64,000 nt of DNA from Humibacter ginsenosidimutans (lineage in GTDB: Bacteria > Actinomycetota > Actinomycetes > Actinomycetales > Microbacteriaceae). Position numbers and translations under genes: made by a program. This document shows, one piece after another, positions 17,006 to 25,522 of this stretch; positions within the stretch are counted from its first letter, which is position 1, and each line of letters starts with the position of its first letter. The notes below the pieces were generated by a model. The model saw nothing but the letters and a program-made list of their open reading frames with translations, did not search any database and was not told the DNA's origin. Location: assembly GCF_007859675.1 (NCBI RefSeq), contig NZ_CP042305.1:2232001-2296000 (forward strand), written 5' to 3'.

Positions 17006-17011
17006 TAGTGT
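17006..17011 (+). promoter_or_regulatory. -10 box of a leaderless transcript (SGNH hydrolase)
   Basis: TAGTGT is followed after 7 nt by GTG at 17019 with no ribosome-binding site. This is the spacing known for leaderless actinobacterial mRNAs and decides the start codon. Confidence 0.6.
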
Positions 17012-17018
17012 GAAAACC

Positions 17019-17882
17019 GTGCGGGCACGATCACGGATGCCATGGGTCACCGCGACGATCGCGGCATGCGTCGCGCTGCTGCTCACCCTCGCAGCCCTGA
17101 CACGGGGCGCGCTGCGTCGCATGCGTCGCGCGGCGTCAGCGCTGAACGACACGATCCCGGTCAACTCGGCGTGGTGGCGCGCACGGGCGAAGGAACAGGG
17201 AGATCTGCTCTACGCGGCGCTCGGGGACAGCGCCGCTCAGGGGCTCGGTGCGACCGAGCCCGACGACGGATACGTCGGCCTCCTCGCCCGCAGCATCGCA
17301 CTGCGCGGAAGACGCTCGGTGCGCACGGTCAACCTGAGCGTGTCGGGCGCCACTGTCGCGCAGCTGATCGACTATCAGCTGCCGCGGTTGGCGAAGCTGC
17401 AGCCCGACGTCGTGACGGTGGCGATCGGCTCCAACGACATCGCACGGTGGGATGCCGTCGCCTTCGCCCGCGGCCTCGTCACCGTCTTCGACGCTCTCCC
17501 GTCGCACGCCATCGTCGCCGAGCTTCCCTACTTCTATCTGCCGCGGAACGAGCGCAAGGTCGCCGAAGCGAACCGGATCGTGCGGCGGCTCGCGACCGAA
17601 CGCGGACTCGCTGTCGCGCCGGTACACAGGGCGACGCGTGCCCTCGGCCCCCTGGGCGCGCTGCTGTGGTTCGCGGGTGACCACTTCCATCCGAACGACG
17701 CCGGCTACCGCGTGTGGGCGGCAGCCTTCGAACCACTCGTCGCGCGGCGCGTCGAGGAGCTCTCTGTGCACGAGATCTCTGCGCACGCACCCGCCGCGAT
17801 TGAGCCCTCCACAGGCGCCTCCGCGGAGCGGGATTCCACATCGCCGCCCGCGACGGAAGGCGGCGTCGGAGGCCGCCCGTAG
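17019..17882 (+). CDS. SGNH/GDSL-type hydrolase, membrane-anchored
   Basis: 287 residues. An uncleaved N-terminal helix (VTATIAACVALLLTLAALT) anchors it, followed by an SGNH esterase domain: block I GDSAAQGLGA with the catalytic Ser, the block II Gly in NLSVSGATV, block III IGSNDIARW with Asn, and the Asp-x-x-His pair in GDHFHPNDAGY. It is probably an extracytoplasmic esterase or lipase of unknown substrate. A low-complexity polar tail of about 35 residues ends it. GTG 17019 was chosen from the -10 spacing; the frame is open from 16980. Confidence 0.88.
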   Translation: MRARSRMPWVTATIAACVALLLTLAALTRGALRRMRRAASALNDTIPVNSAWWRARAKEQGDLLYAALGDSAAQGLGATEPDDGYVGLLARSIALRGRRSVRTVNLSVSGATVAQLIDYQLPRLAKLQPDVVTVAIGSNDIARWDAVAFARGLVTVFDALPSHAIVAELPYFYLPRNERKVAEANRIVRRLATERGLAVAPVHRATRALGPLGALLWFAGDHFHPNDAGYRVWAAAFEPLVARRVEELSVHEISAHAPAAIEPSTGASAERDSTSPPATEGGVGGRP

Positions 17883-17992
17883 CCTTGGTTCGTCGCCGGC
17901 GCAGGAGGTCGCCGCCCGATCACGCTGTCACGAACGGCCGATCGGTCGCATGATCCGGACGCACGGCACGATCGAACGAACACGGAGGCTTC

Positions 17993-19345
17993 ATGGCGAA
18001 GACGCAGGGCGGGTACCGCTGCACGGTGTGCGGATGGACCACGGCCAAGTGGGTGGGGCGCTGCGGAGACTGCCAGGCGTGGGACACGATGACCGAGGTG
18101 CTGCAGGCATCCACTCGCCTCACCCCGACGCGCATCGCCGATGACCGTGCCGCCACTCCGATCACGAAGATCTCGACTGATGCCGTGTTCCACTGGCCCA
18201 GCGGCATCACCGAGTTCGACCGCGTGCTCGGCGGCGGCGTGGTTCCCGGTGCGGCCATCCTGCTGTCGGGGGAACCGGGCGTCGGCAAGTCGACGCTGCT
18301 GCTGGAGGTCGCCTCGCGCGCGGCCGCGGCGAAGTCGCGTGTGCTGTACGTGTCGGCGGAGGAGTCCGCAGGGCAGGTGCGACTCCGTGCCGAGCGCACC
18401 GGCGCGCTGCACGAGAACCTCTATCTCGCGGCCGAGACCGACCTCGCGGCCGTCGTCGGCCAGATCGATGCCATCGACCCGCAGCTCGTCATCGTCGACT
18501 CCGTGCAGACCATTGCGAGCTCCGCCGTCGACGGGCTGGCGGGCGGCCCGAGCCAGGTGCGGGAGGTGGCGACCACGCTCATCCGAGTTGCGAAGGAGCG
18601 CAATCTGCCCGTGCTGCTCGTCGGGCACGTGACGAAGGACGGACAGGTCGCCGGCCCTCGTACGCTCGAGCACCTCGTCGACGTGGTGTGCCAGTTCGAG
18701 GGCGACCGTCAGACCGCGCTGCGCTTCGTGCGCGCGCTGAAGAATCGGTTCGGTCCGACGGACGAGGTGGGCTGCTTCGAGATGTCCGGCGACGGCATCG
18801 CCGAGGTGCCCGACCCGAGCGGACTGTTCCTCAGCCGGTCGTCAGCTGCGGTCTCCGGCACGTGCGTGACCGTCGCGATGGAGGGCAGACGCGCCATCCC
18901 CGTCGAGGTGCAGGCACTGGTCATCGACACGAGCGCCCCCAACCCGCGCCGCGTCACGAGCGGGGTGGATGCCGCGCGCCTGGCCATGCTGCTCGCCGTG
19001 CTCGAGAAGAGGGCCGGCATCCGTGTCTCCGACAAGGATGTCTACGTGTCGACAGTGGGCGGCGTGCGTCTCACGGAGCCCGCCGCCGACCTCGCGATCG
19101 CGGTCGCCGTGGCCTCCGCCGTGCGGGACCGCGCGATCGCCCACAACGTCGTCGCGTTCGGCGAGATCAGCCTCGCCGGAGAGGTGCGCGCCGTTGCTGC
19201 CGCGCGTCAGCGGGCGGGTGAGGCTGCCCGGATGGGCTTCCGCGAGGTCATCGACGGTGAGGCAGGCGGCATCGGCGAGGCTCTTCGCCTCGCCTTCGCC
19301 ACGGGACTGAGCGCACGCGAGCGGGAACTCGACGCCGCGTTCTAG
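17993..19345 (+). CDS. radA: DNA repair protein RadA
   Basis: 450 residues, family length. An N-terminal C4 zinc finger (CTVCGW and CGDCQAW), a RecA-like ATPase with Walker A GEPGVGKSTLL, the RadA-specific KNRFG motif (KNRFGPTDEVG), and a C-terminal Lon-protease-like domain. It promotes branch migration and processing of recombination intermediates. It is likely transcribed alone; a TAGCCT box overlaps the preceding stop codon at 17880-17885, which would give a leader of about 100 nt. radA near clpC and lysS is a conserved actinobacterial neighbourhood. Confidence 0.97.
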   Translation: MAKTQGGYRCTVCGWTTAKWVGRCGDCQAWDTMTEVLQASTRLTPTRIADDRAATPITKISTDAVFHWPSGITEFDRVLGGGVVPGAAILLSGEPGVGKSTLLLEVASRAAAAKSRVLYVSAEESAGQVRLRAERTGALHENLYLAAETDLAAVVGQIDAIDPQLVIVDSVQTIASSAVDGLAGGPSQVREVATTLIRVAKERNLPVLLVGHVTKDGQVAGPRTLEHLVDVVCQFEGDRQTALRFVRALKNRFGPTDEVGCFEMSGDGIAEVPDPSGLFLSRSSAAVSGTCVTVAMEGRRAIPVEVQALVIDTSAPNPRRVTSGVDAARLAMLLAVLEKRAGIRVSDKDVYVSTVGGVRLTEPAADLAIAVAVASAVRDRAIAHNVVAFGEISLAGEVRAVAAARQRAGEAARMGFREVIDGEAGGIGEALRLAFATGLSARERELDAAF

Positions 19346-19390
19346 CGGCAGTGGTGTCAGCAATGTGGCCGCTTCAGCGCGGCGACCGGG

Positions 19391-20077
19391 TCAGTACAAC
19401 AGGAACTGCTTCGTACCGGAGGAGACGACGCCATTCACCGTGACCTGCAGGTGATACGACGCACCGCCGGCGGGCACGGCCGGGCGAGTCTTGGCGTTGC
19501 AGGTCGACGGATCCGAACGGGTTCGATCCCAGGTGATCGGAGCCGATGCGAGCGTCTTGCCCGGCTCCAACAGAATCACCGTGCTCGCCGGCTTCACCTG
19601 GCAGTCCGTGGACTTCCAGTAGACCTCGGTGCCGCTCGTGATCGTGAACACCTGCTTCGCTGTGCCCACGTCGAAGGTGCACGCTGCCGTTCCGGTGTTC
19701 GTGATGGAGAACGAGAGCTTCGGCTGTTGGGCCGCGGCGTAGTTGTCGTTGTCCGTGATCGCTTCGACATCGACATCCGAGTTCTTGCACGTCTTCGCGG
19801 CCGCCGTGGTCTTCGTCGTCGGCAACGGTTTCGCAGTCGCGGTCTGTGTCGTCACCGGCGTTGCGGTGCCGACCGGAGCCGACGCGTGCGTCGGCGTCTT
19901 GGTCGGGACCGAGGTGTGGGTGGCGACCGGTGCCGAGGCATCCGAATTGCCCCGCGGAGCGAAGACGATGAGCAAGATGACCACGACGATCGCCAGCAAC
20001 GCCAGTCCCACCACGAGCCGGCGACGCCAGTACACCCTGCTCGACTGGGGGCCGACCGGATGCTTCAGGCTCGACAT
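19391..20077 (-). CDS. Membrane-anchored protein with Thr-rich linker
   Basis: 228 residues: a short cytoplasmic start, one transmembrane helix (LVVGLALLAIVVVILLIVF, about 22-40), a Thr/Pro/Ala-rich linker to about residue 95, then a beta-rich extracytoplasmic domain with four cysteines that could form two disulfides (in AKTCKNSD, AACTFDVG, TDCQVKP and PSTCNAK). It resembles DUF4232-type cell-surface domains; function unknown. The start at 20077 is supported by a leaderless promoter (TAACCT at 20084-20089, 6 nt from ATG). Confidence 0.8.
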   Translation of the reverse strand: MSSLKHPVGPQSSRVYWRRRLVVGLALLAIVVVILLIVFAPRGNSDASAPVATHTSVPTKTPTHASAPVGTATPVTTQTATAKPLPTTKTTAAAKTCKNSDVDVEAITDNDNYAAAQQPKLSFSITNTGTAACTFDVGTAKQVFTITSGTEVYWKSTDCQVKPASTVILLEPGKTLASAPITWDRTRSDPSTCNAKTRPAVPAGGASYHLQVTVNGVVSSGTKQFLLY

Positions 20078-20083
20078 GCCCTC

Positions 20084-20089
20084 AGGTTA
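20084..20089 (-). promoter_or_regulatory. -10 box of a leaderless transcript (anchored protein)
   Basis: TAACCT on the minus strand, 6 nt before ATG 20077, with no ribosome-binding site. Confidence 0.5.
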
Positions 20090-20196
20090 GGCGCGCCCCA
20101 TGCGACACCTGAGACAACTCGCCGGGGTCAAACGGCAATTCCAGGCCCGCAGCGTGGTAGCGGATGCCGCTGCTCACCCGCGAAGGACGCCCGCCT

Positions 20197-20739
20197 CTAC
20201 AGGTGCTTGATCATGCGCGTGTTGCCGAGCGTGTTCGGCTTGACCCGCGCGAGGTCGAGGAACTCGGCAACACCCTCGTCGCGGCTGCGCAGCAGCTCGT
20301 TGTAGATCTCAGGGTCGACGGTCTCGTGTCCCATGTCCGCGAAGCCGTGACGCGAGAAGAAGCGCACCTCGAAGGTGAGGCAGAACAGACGGCTCAGACC
20401 GAGGCCGGAGGCGTCGTACTCGAGGCGCTCGAGCATCGCGTGGCCCACGCCTCGGCCGCGCCAGGAATCCGCCACGGCAAGCGTGCGCACCTCGCCGAGG
20501 TCTTCCCACAACACGTGCACGGCGCCGCACCCGATGAGGTTGCCCTCGAGGTCCTGCGCCACACGGAACTCCTGCAGCGCCTCGTAGAGCGCGACCCGCT
20601 CCTTGCCCAGCAGGATGCGGCTCTCCACGAGCGGCTGCACGAGCTTCTGGATGCCGGGCACGTCACTCGTACGAGCGCGACGCACGCGGAACCCGCGTAA
20701 CTCGTTCGTCGATATCGGCTCGGTGAGGAGGTCTGCCAC
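20197..20739 (-). CDS. argA: Amino-acid N-acetyltransferase (ArgA-like GNAT)
   Basis: 180 residues, a single GNAT domain. The sequence follows the short actinobacterial N-acetylglutamate synthase (Rv2747 type): RRARTSDVPGIQKLV, LYEALQEF, GCGAVHVLWEDLGEVRTLAV, the acetyl-CoA loop WRGRGVGHAML, FFSRHGF and VAEFLDLARVKPN. It acetylates L-glutamate, the first step of arginine synthesis. Other arg genes are not nearby. Start GTG 20739: TAGACT stands 7 nt upstream, so the message is probably leaderless; the frame stays open far upstream antisense to nothing meaningful. Confidence 0.88.
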   Translation of the reverse strand: MADLLTEPISTNELRGFRVRRARTSDVPGIQKLVQPLVESRILLGKERVALYEALQEFRVAQDLEGNLIGCGAVHVLWEDLGEVRTLAVADSWRGRGVGHAMLERLEYDASGLGLSRLFCLTFEVRFFSRHGFADMGHETVDPEIYNELLRSRDEGVAEFLDLARVKPNTLGNTRMIKHL

Positions 20740-20746
20740 GCCGTTC

Positions 20747-20752
20747 AGTCTA
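20747..20752 (-). promoter_or_regulatory. -10 box of a leaderless transcript (argA)
   Basis: TAGACT on the minus strand, 7 nt before GTG 20739. Confidence 0.6.
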
Positions 20753-20798
20753 CGGAGGCGGTGCGCGCCCGCGCTGAGCGAGGTCGTGGCATGACGTG

Positions 20799-20836
20799 CA
20801 AGAGGGGCCGGACCCTGCCGGGCCCGACCCCTCTTG
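20799..20836. terminator. Hairpin downstream of clpC
   Basis: A near-perfect 16-bp inverted repeat (arms beginning CAAGAGGGG) with a short loop, 17 nt after the clpC stop. There is no U-tract, as is common for actinobacterial terminators. Confidence 0.65.
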
Positions 20837-20852
20837 TCGTGCTGGTGGATGC

Positions 20853-23375
20853 CTACATGCCGGCCGCGAGGTCGGGCGTCGCCGATCCCGTGCCGACTCC
20901 GCCTGCCGCGATGGCCCCCACCGGGTCCTTGCGTGCTGCCGTGGTGAACACGAACTCGCCGTCCCTGAAGTCGACGGTCACGTGGTCGCCGGCGCTGAGC
21001 TCGCCGTGCAGGATCTTCTCGCTGAGCCGGTCCTCCACCTCGTGCTGCACCGCGCGGCGCAGCGGCCGAGCACCGAGTGCCGGGTCGAACCCGACCTCGA
21101 TGAGCTTCTCCTTGGCGGGGGTCGTGAGCTCGACGGTCATGTCGCGGTCGAGCATCCGGTCGCCAAGACGCTTGACGAAGAGATCGACGATCTGCAGCAG
21201 TTCTTCCTTGTTGAGCTGCGGGAACACGATGATCTCGTCGACGCGGTTGAGGAACTCGGGCTTGAAGTTCTTCTTCAGCTCCTCGTTCACCTTGCCGCGC
21301 ATGCGGTCGTACCCGGACTGGCTGCCCGTGTCGCCCTCGGCCTGGAAGCCGACGGGTCCGCCGGAGATCGCTGCCGTTCCGAGGTTGGTCGTCATGATGA
21401 TGACAGTGTTCTTGAAGTCGACGACGCGGCCCTGGCCGTCGGTCAGACGTCCCTCCTCCAGAATCTGGAGCAGCGAGTTGAAGATGTCGGGGTGCGCCTT
21501 CTCGATCTCGTCGAACAGCACGACCGAGAACGGCTTGCGCCGCACCTTCTCGGTGAGCTGGCCGCCCTCTTCGAAGCCGACGAACCCGGGAGGGGCGCCG
21601 AACAGCCGCGAGACGGTGTGCTTCTCGCCGTACTCCGACATGTCGAGCGAGATCATCGCCGACTCGTCGTCGAACAGGAACTCGGCGAGCGCCTTGGCCA
21701 GCTCGGTCTTTCCGACGCCGGTCGGGCCGGCGAAGATGAACGAGCCCGACGGGCGGTGCGGGTCCTTCAGGCCGGCACGCTGACGGCGGATGGTGCGGGA
21801 GAGCGCCGAGATGGCCTCCTCCTGACCGATGACCCGCTGGTGCAGCGCCTTCTCCATGAAGACGAGTCGGCTCGACTCCTCCTCGGTGAGCTTGAACACC
21901 GGGATGCCCGTGGCCTGCGCCAGCACCTCCGCGATGAGTCCCTCGTCGACCTCGGCGGTGGTCTTGACGTCGCCGCTCCGCCACTGCTTCTCGAGGCGGA
22001 GACGCTCGCCGAGGAGGTTCTTCTCCTCGTCGCGCAGGCTCGCGGCCTTCTCGAAGTCCTGCTCCTCGATCGCCGCTTCCTTGCGCTCGCGCACCTTGGC
22101 GATCTTGTCGTCGAACTCGCGCAGCTCCGGCGGGGCCGAGAGGATCGACAGGCGCAGGCGGGCGCCGGCCTCGTCGATCAGGTCGATGGCCTTGTCGGGC
22201 AGGAACCGGTCGCTGATGTAGCGGTCGGAGAGATTCGCGGCGGCGACGATCGCGCCGTCCGTGATGGACACCTTGTGATGCGCCTCGTAGCGGTCGCGCA
22301 GGCCCTTGAGGATGTTGATCGCGTGCGGGAGCGACGGCTCCGCGACCTGGATCGGCTGGAAGCGGCGCTCGAGCGCGGCATCCTTCTCGAAGTGCTTGCG
22401 GTACTCGTCGAGGGTCGTGGCACCGATGGTCTGCAGCTCGCCGCGCGCCAGCAGCGGCTTGAGGATGCTCGCGGCATCGATCGCGCCCTCGGCGGCGCCG
22501 GCTCCGACGAGGGTGTGGATCTCGTCGATGAAGGTGATGATGTCGCCGCGGGTGCGGATCTCCTTCGTCACCTTCTTGAGGCGTTCCTCGAAGTCACCGC
22601 GATAGCGGGATCCGGCGATGAGGGAACCGAGGTCGAGCGTGTAGAGCTGCTTGTCTTTCAGCGTCTCGGGCACGTCGCCGCGCACGATCGCCTGGGCAAG
22701 CCCCTCCACGACGGCGGTCTTGCCCACGCCGGGCTCACCGATGAGCACCGGATTGTTCTTCGAACGGCGCGAAAGGATCTGCATGACGCGCTCGATCTCT
22801 TTCTCGCGCCCGATCACGGGGTCGAGTTTGTTCTCGCGCGCCGCCTGCGTGAGGTTGCGGCCGAACTGGTCGAGGATCTGGCTGCCGCCCTGAGCACCCT
22901 GCTGCTCGTTGGCGCCGACCTGCACCTGCTCCTTGCCCTGGTAGCCGGAGAGCAGCTGGATGACCTGCTGGCGCACCCGGTTGAGGTCCGCGCCGAGCTT
23001 GACGAGCACCTGCGCCGCGACGCCCTCGCCTTCGCGGATCAGGCCGAGCAGGATGTGCTCGGTGCCGATGTAGTTGTGGCCGAGCTGCAGCGCCTCGCGC
23101 AGCGAGAGCTCCAGCACCTTCTTGGCGCGCGGAGTGAAGGGGATGTGCCCGGTCGGCTGCTGCTGGCCCTGGCCGATGATGTCCTGCACCTGCTCGCGCA
23201 CAGACTCCAGGGAGATCCCCAGCGACTCCAGGGCCTTTGCCGCGACGCCCTCACCCTCGTGGATCAGGCCGAGCAGGATGTGCTCGGTGCCGATGTAGTT
23301 GTGGTTGAGCATCTTGGCCTCTTCTTGGGCCAAAACGACGACGCGACGGGCTCGGTCGGTGAATCTCTCAAACAT
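20853..23375 (-). CDS. clpC: ATP-dependent Clp protease ATPase subunit ClpC
   Basis: 840 residues. Two Clp-N repeats (the repeated [13 protein letters not shown] segment, residues about 25-140), AAA+ domain 1 with [15 protein letters not shown], a UVR/middle coiled-coil (about 410-470), AAA+ domain 2 with [16 protein letters not shown], and a C-terminal Clp domain. The LGF-type ClpP-binding loop is expected but was not mapped. It unfolds substrates for ClpP. GAGAGGAG precedes ATG 23375. No CIRCE or CtsR site is recognised in 23376-23501. Confidence 0.98.
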   Translation of the reverse strand: MFERFTDRARRVVVLAQEEAKMLNHNYIGTEHILLGLIHEGEGVAAKALESLGISLESVREQVQDIIGQGQQQPTGHIPFTPRAKKVLELSLREALQLGHNYIGTEHILLGLIREGEGVAAQVLVKLGADLNRVRQQVIQLLSGYQGKEQVQVGANEQQGAQGGSQILDQFGRNLTQAARENKLDPVIGREKEIERVMQILSRRSKNNPVLIGEPGVGKTAVVEGLAQAIVRGDVPETLKDKQLYTLDLGSLIAGSRYRGDFEERLKKVTKEIRTRGDIITFIDEIHTLVGAGAAEGAIDAASILKPLLARGELQTIGATTLDEYRKHFEKDAALERRFQPIQVAEPSLPHAINILKGLRDRYEAHHKVSITDGAIVAAANLSDRYISDRFLPDKAIDLIDEAGARLRLSILSAPPELREFDDKIAKVRERKEAAIEEQDFEKAASLRDEEKNLLGERLRLEKQWRSGDVKTTAEVDEGLIAEVLAQATGIPVFKLTEEESSRLVFMEKALHQRVIGQEEAISALSRTIRRQRAGLKDPHRPSGSFIFAGPTGVGKTELAKALAEFLFDDESAMISLDMSEYGEKHTVSRLFGAPPGFVGFEEGGQLTEKVRRKPFSVVLFDEIEKAHPDIFNSLLQILEEGRLTDGQGRVVDFKNTVIIMTTNLGTAAISGGPVGFQAEGDTGSQSGYDRMRGKVNEELKKNFKPEFLNRVDEIIVFPQLNKEELLQIVDLFVKRLGDRMLDRDMTVELTTPAKEKLIEVGFDPALGARPLRRAVQHEVEDRLSEKILHGELSAGDHVTVDFRDGEFVFTTAARKDPVGAIAAGGVGTGSATPDLAAGM

Positions 23376-23501
23376 GTGGTCACTCCTCTCGCGGCCGCTG
23401 GCGGTATGCCGGATGCCGTGGGTGCGGCAAGCAGCGGTCGGTCGCGATACTTCGAGGGTAATGAGCGACGGCGAGCCGGTGGGCGCTGTTCGCCGTCGGC
23501 G

Positions 23502-24242
23502 TTAAGGGCGCCCGTGTTGGCGCCTGCGCCGGTCCGGCGTCGCTCGCACGACGACGCTCCGCTGTCCCTTCGTGTCGCTCGTCCTCCCGCGAGGCGACAC
23601 GAAGGGACAGCCGAGCGACCAGCGCCCCTCGCCGCGCGAAGACCCTGTCGCGGCCGGCACATGGGGCGCCGCGATGGGGGCGACGCGCGACAGTGAATCG
23701 ATGTCGGACGGACGCTGGGCCGCGTGGGCGGCGGTGGGCGCGACGGGAGACAGGGCGCGACGCGGCGCGACGGGCGATGCGACCGCGGCGGCGGGCGCGA
23801 CGGAGTGCGACTCTATTTGGTGAGGCCCCCCGAGGATCCAGGTCATGCCCTGGCCGCTGATGGAGACATCCGTGGAACGGTCGATCGTGTTCGGGGTGGC
23901 GAACACGGTGGTGTGCGGCACGTAGTCCATGGTGCAGATCGCGTTCTTCTTGCCGGTCGAGATCGTCAGCTTCATCTTGTTGTGTCCGGTGAGCGTGAAC
24001 TTCGTGGCGACGGGCGGACACTTCGAGCTGCCGTACAGCGTGACCGTGAACTGATCGCCGTTCTTCAGCCACACCGAGAACGGTGCGCCGCCCGCGCTGC
24101 TCGACGGCGCCTCGACACCCTTCGGCTCGCCGTGGTAGTCGGTGATGGGCTTCGTGGAGTTCTGCGAGCATCCGGCGAGCGCCACGACCGTGAGTCCGGC
24201 GACGGTGGCGGCGAGGGCGAGACGTGCGAAACGGCGCGGCAT
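23502..24242 (-). CDS. Lipoprotein with an anomalous repeat-derived C-terminus
   Basis: 246 residues. Lipobox VVALAGC near residue 25, then a small beta domain to about residue 150 (FSVWLKNGDQFTVTLYG, MTWILGG) of no recognised family, with one Cys pair (SKCPP, AICTMD). From about 155 on the composition changes to Ala/Pro/Arg low complexity, and residues about 205-240 are translated from a palindromic interspersed repeat (23560-23617). The domain probably once ended near SISGQGMTWILGGPHQIE; the frame then ran on through the repeat. The start at 24242 is set by a leaderless promoter (TACCAT). Confidence 0.75.
   Translation of the reverse strand: MPRRFARLALAATVAGLTVVALAGCSQNSTKPITDYHGEPKGVEAPSSSAGGAPFSVWLKNGDQFTVTLYGSSKCPPVATKFTLTGHNKMKLTISTGKKNAICTMDYVPHTTVFATPNTIDRSTDVSISGQGMTWILGGPHQIESHSVAPAAAVASPVAPRRALSPVAPTAAHAAQRPSDIDSLSRVAPIAAPHVPAATGSSRGEGRWSLGCPFVSPRGRTSDTKGQRSVVVRATPDRRRRQHGRP
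23560..23617. repeat. Palindromic interspersed repeat, copy A
   Basis: Arms CTGTCCCTTCGTGTCGC (23562-23578) and GCGACACGAAGGGACAG (23594-23610) are a perfect 17-bp inverted repeat around a 15-nt loop. A close relative lies at 53941-53995. This copy lies inside the lipoprotein coding sequence. Confidence 0.8.
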
Positions 24243-24248
24243 GGCTAC

Positions 24249-24254
24249 ATGGTA
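24249..24254 (-). promoter_or_regulatory. -10 box of a leaderless transcript (lipoprotein)
   Basis: TACCAT on the minus strand, 6 nt before ATG 24242. Confidence 0.5.
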
Positions 24255-24374
24255 GGGGCAGCAGGGGCCGTGCGGACACCGTCTGCACGCGATCCTCTGC
24301 CCGAGAGCTCGCCACCGAAACCCGAGGGCGCCGAACCGGGCGATGACGGCGGCGCCTGGCGGGAACCGCCGTCG

Positions 24375-24380
24375 TAGGCT
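24375..24380 (+). promoter_or_regulatory. -10 box of a leaderless transcript (pirin)
   Basis: TAGGCT, 7 nt before ATG 24388, with no ribosome-binding site. Confidence 0.6.
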
Positions 24381-24387
24381 CGTGCGC

Positions 24388-25407
24388 ATGAGCAACCTGG
24401 AGCGGCACCCGACGGAGCTCGTCGCGGACTGCGACGCCACGGTGAACGAGGATGCCCGTGGCGCGATCGCCGTGCACGACGCGCCGCACGCAGACGGCAT
24501 CTTTCTGATCGAGCCGCGGGACGTGCCGCTCGGCGGCCCGCGCGCGATGCCGGTGCATCGCACGCTGCCGCAGCGTGCCAAGTCGACGATCGGCGGCTGG
24601 TGCTTTCTCGACCACTACGGTCCCGACGACGTCTCGGTGACCGGCGGCATGCGCGTTCCGCCCCACCCGCACACCGGGCTCCAGACGGTGAGCTGGCTGT
24701 TCGAGGGCGAGATCGAGCACCGCGACAGCGTCGGCTCGCACGCGATGGTGCGCCCGGGCGAGCTCAATCTCATGACCGCCGGTCACGGCATCAGTCACTC
24801 CGAGGACTCCACCCCCGAGACGACGGTGCTGCACGGCGCACAGCTGTGGCTGGCACTGCCGGACGCCTGGCGCGAGCAGACGCCGTTCTTCGAGCGCACG
24901 CTGCCCACGCCGGTGCGGATCGGAGGCGCCGTCGCGCGCGTGTTCATCGGGGAGCTGGCCGGGGCATCCGCCGACGCCACGGTGTTCAGTCCTCTCGTCG
25001 GCGCCCAGCTCGACCTGGATGCCGGTGCCACGCTCATGCTCGACGTGCGGGCCGAGTTCGAGCACGGCATCCTTCTCGACCTCGGCGATATCAGCGTCGA
25101 GGGCGTCGAGGTGCCGCACCGTCACCTCGCCTACGTGCCGCCTGGGCGCAGGCTGCTGCGGCTGTCGTCGGTGGGCGGGGCACGCATCCTGCTGCTGGGC
25201 GGCGAGCCGCTCGGCGAGCAGATCGTGATGTGGTGGAACTTCATCGGCCGCGACCACGACGAGATCGTCGCCTCGCGTGATGAGTGGCAGCGCGAGGTGA
25301 TCGACGGCGAGGATGCCTCCGGCCGCTTCGGCACGGTCGCCGGCTACCCGGGAAACCCGCTTCCGGCTCCCACGATGCCGACCGTGAGACTCAAGCCGCG
25401 CCGCTGA
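24388..25407 (+). CDS. Pirin family protein
   Basis: 339 residues with a bicupin fold. The N-cupin metal motif is clear: VPPHPHTGLQTVSWLFEG, then MTAGHGISHSE. It is an Fe(II)-binding protein; bacterial pirins range from quercetin dioxygenases to regulators, and the role here cannot be told. Length is at the long end of the family because of about 50 extra N-terminal residues. The leaderless start at 24388 was chosen over 24343. It is divergent from the lipoprotein gene. Confidence 0.92.
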   Translation: MSNLERHPTELVADCDATVNEDARGAIAVHDAPHADGIFLIEPRDVPLGGPRAMPVHRTLPQRAKSTIGGWCFLDHYGPDDVSVTGGMRVPPHPHTGLQTVSWLFEGEIEHRDSVGSHAMVRPGELNLMTAGHGISHSEDSTPETTVLHGAQLWLALPDAWREQTPFFERTLPTPVRIGGAVARVFIGELAGASADATVFSPLVGAQLDLDAGATLMLDVRAEFEHGILLDLGDISVEGVEVPHRHLAYVPPGRRLLRLSSVGGARILLLGGEPLGEQIVMWWNFIGRDHDEIVASRDEWQREVIDGEDASGRFGTVAGYPGNPLPAPTMPTVRLKPRR

Positions 25408-25522
25408 AACTAACCGCCCAGTTCCTTCCCTCTGGCGCAGAGGCGCCCCGACCCGTCAGACGGGCACAGGAGCGCCGCACAGGCTCGGAGCGTCGCACGA
25501 GCGCCGGGGCGCCACGCGAGCG

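Noticed and set aside
23376..23501. CIRCE, CtsR or ClgR site before clpC
   Set aside because: Only loose CGC/GCG pairs are seen; nothing close enough to a consensus to claim.
20796..23696. 966-codon open frame on the plus strand
   Set aside because: Antisense to clpC; Asp/Glu/Leu/Val-rich reverse reading of a G+C-rich gene, with no family resemblance.
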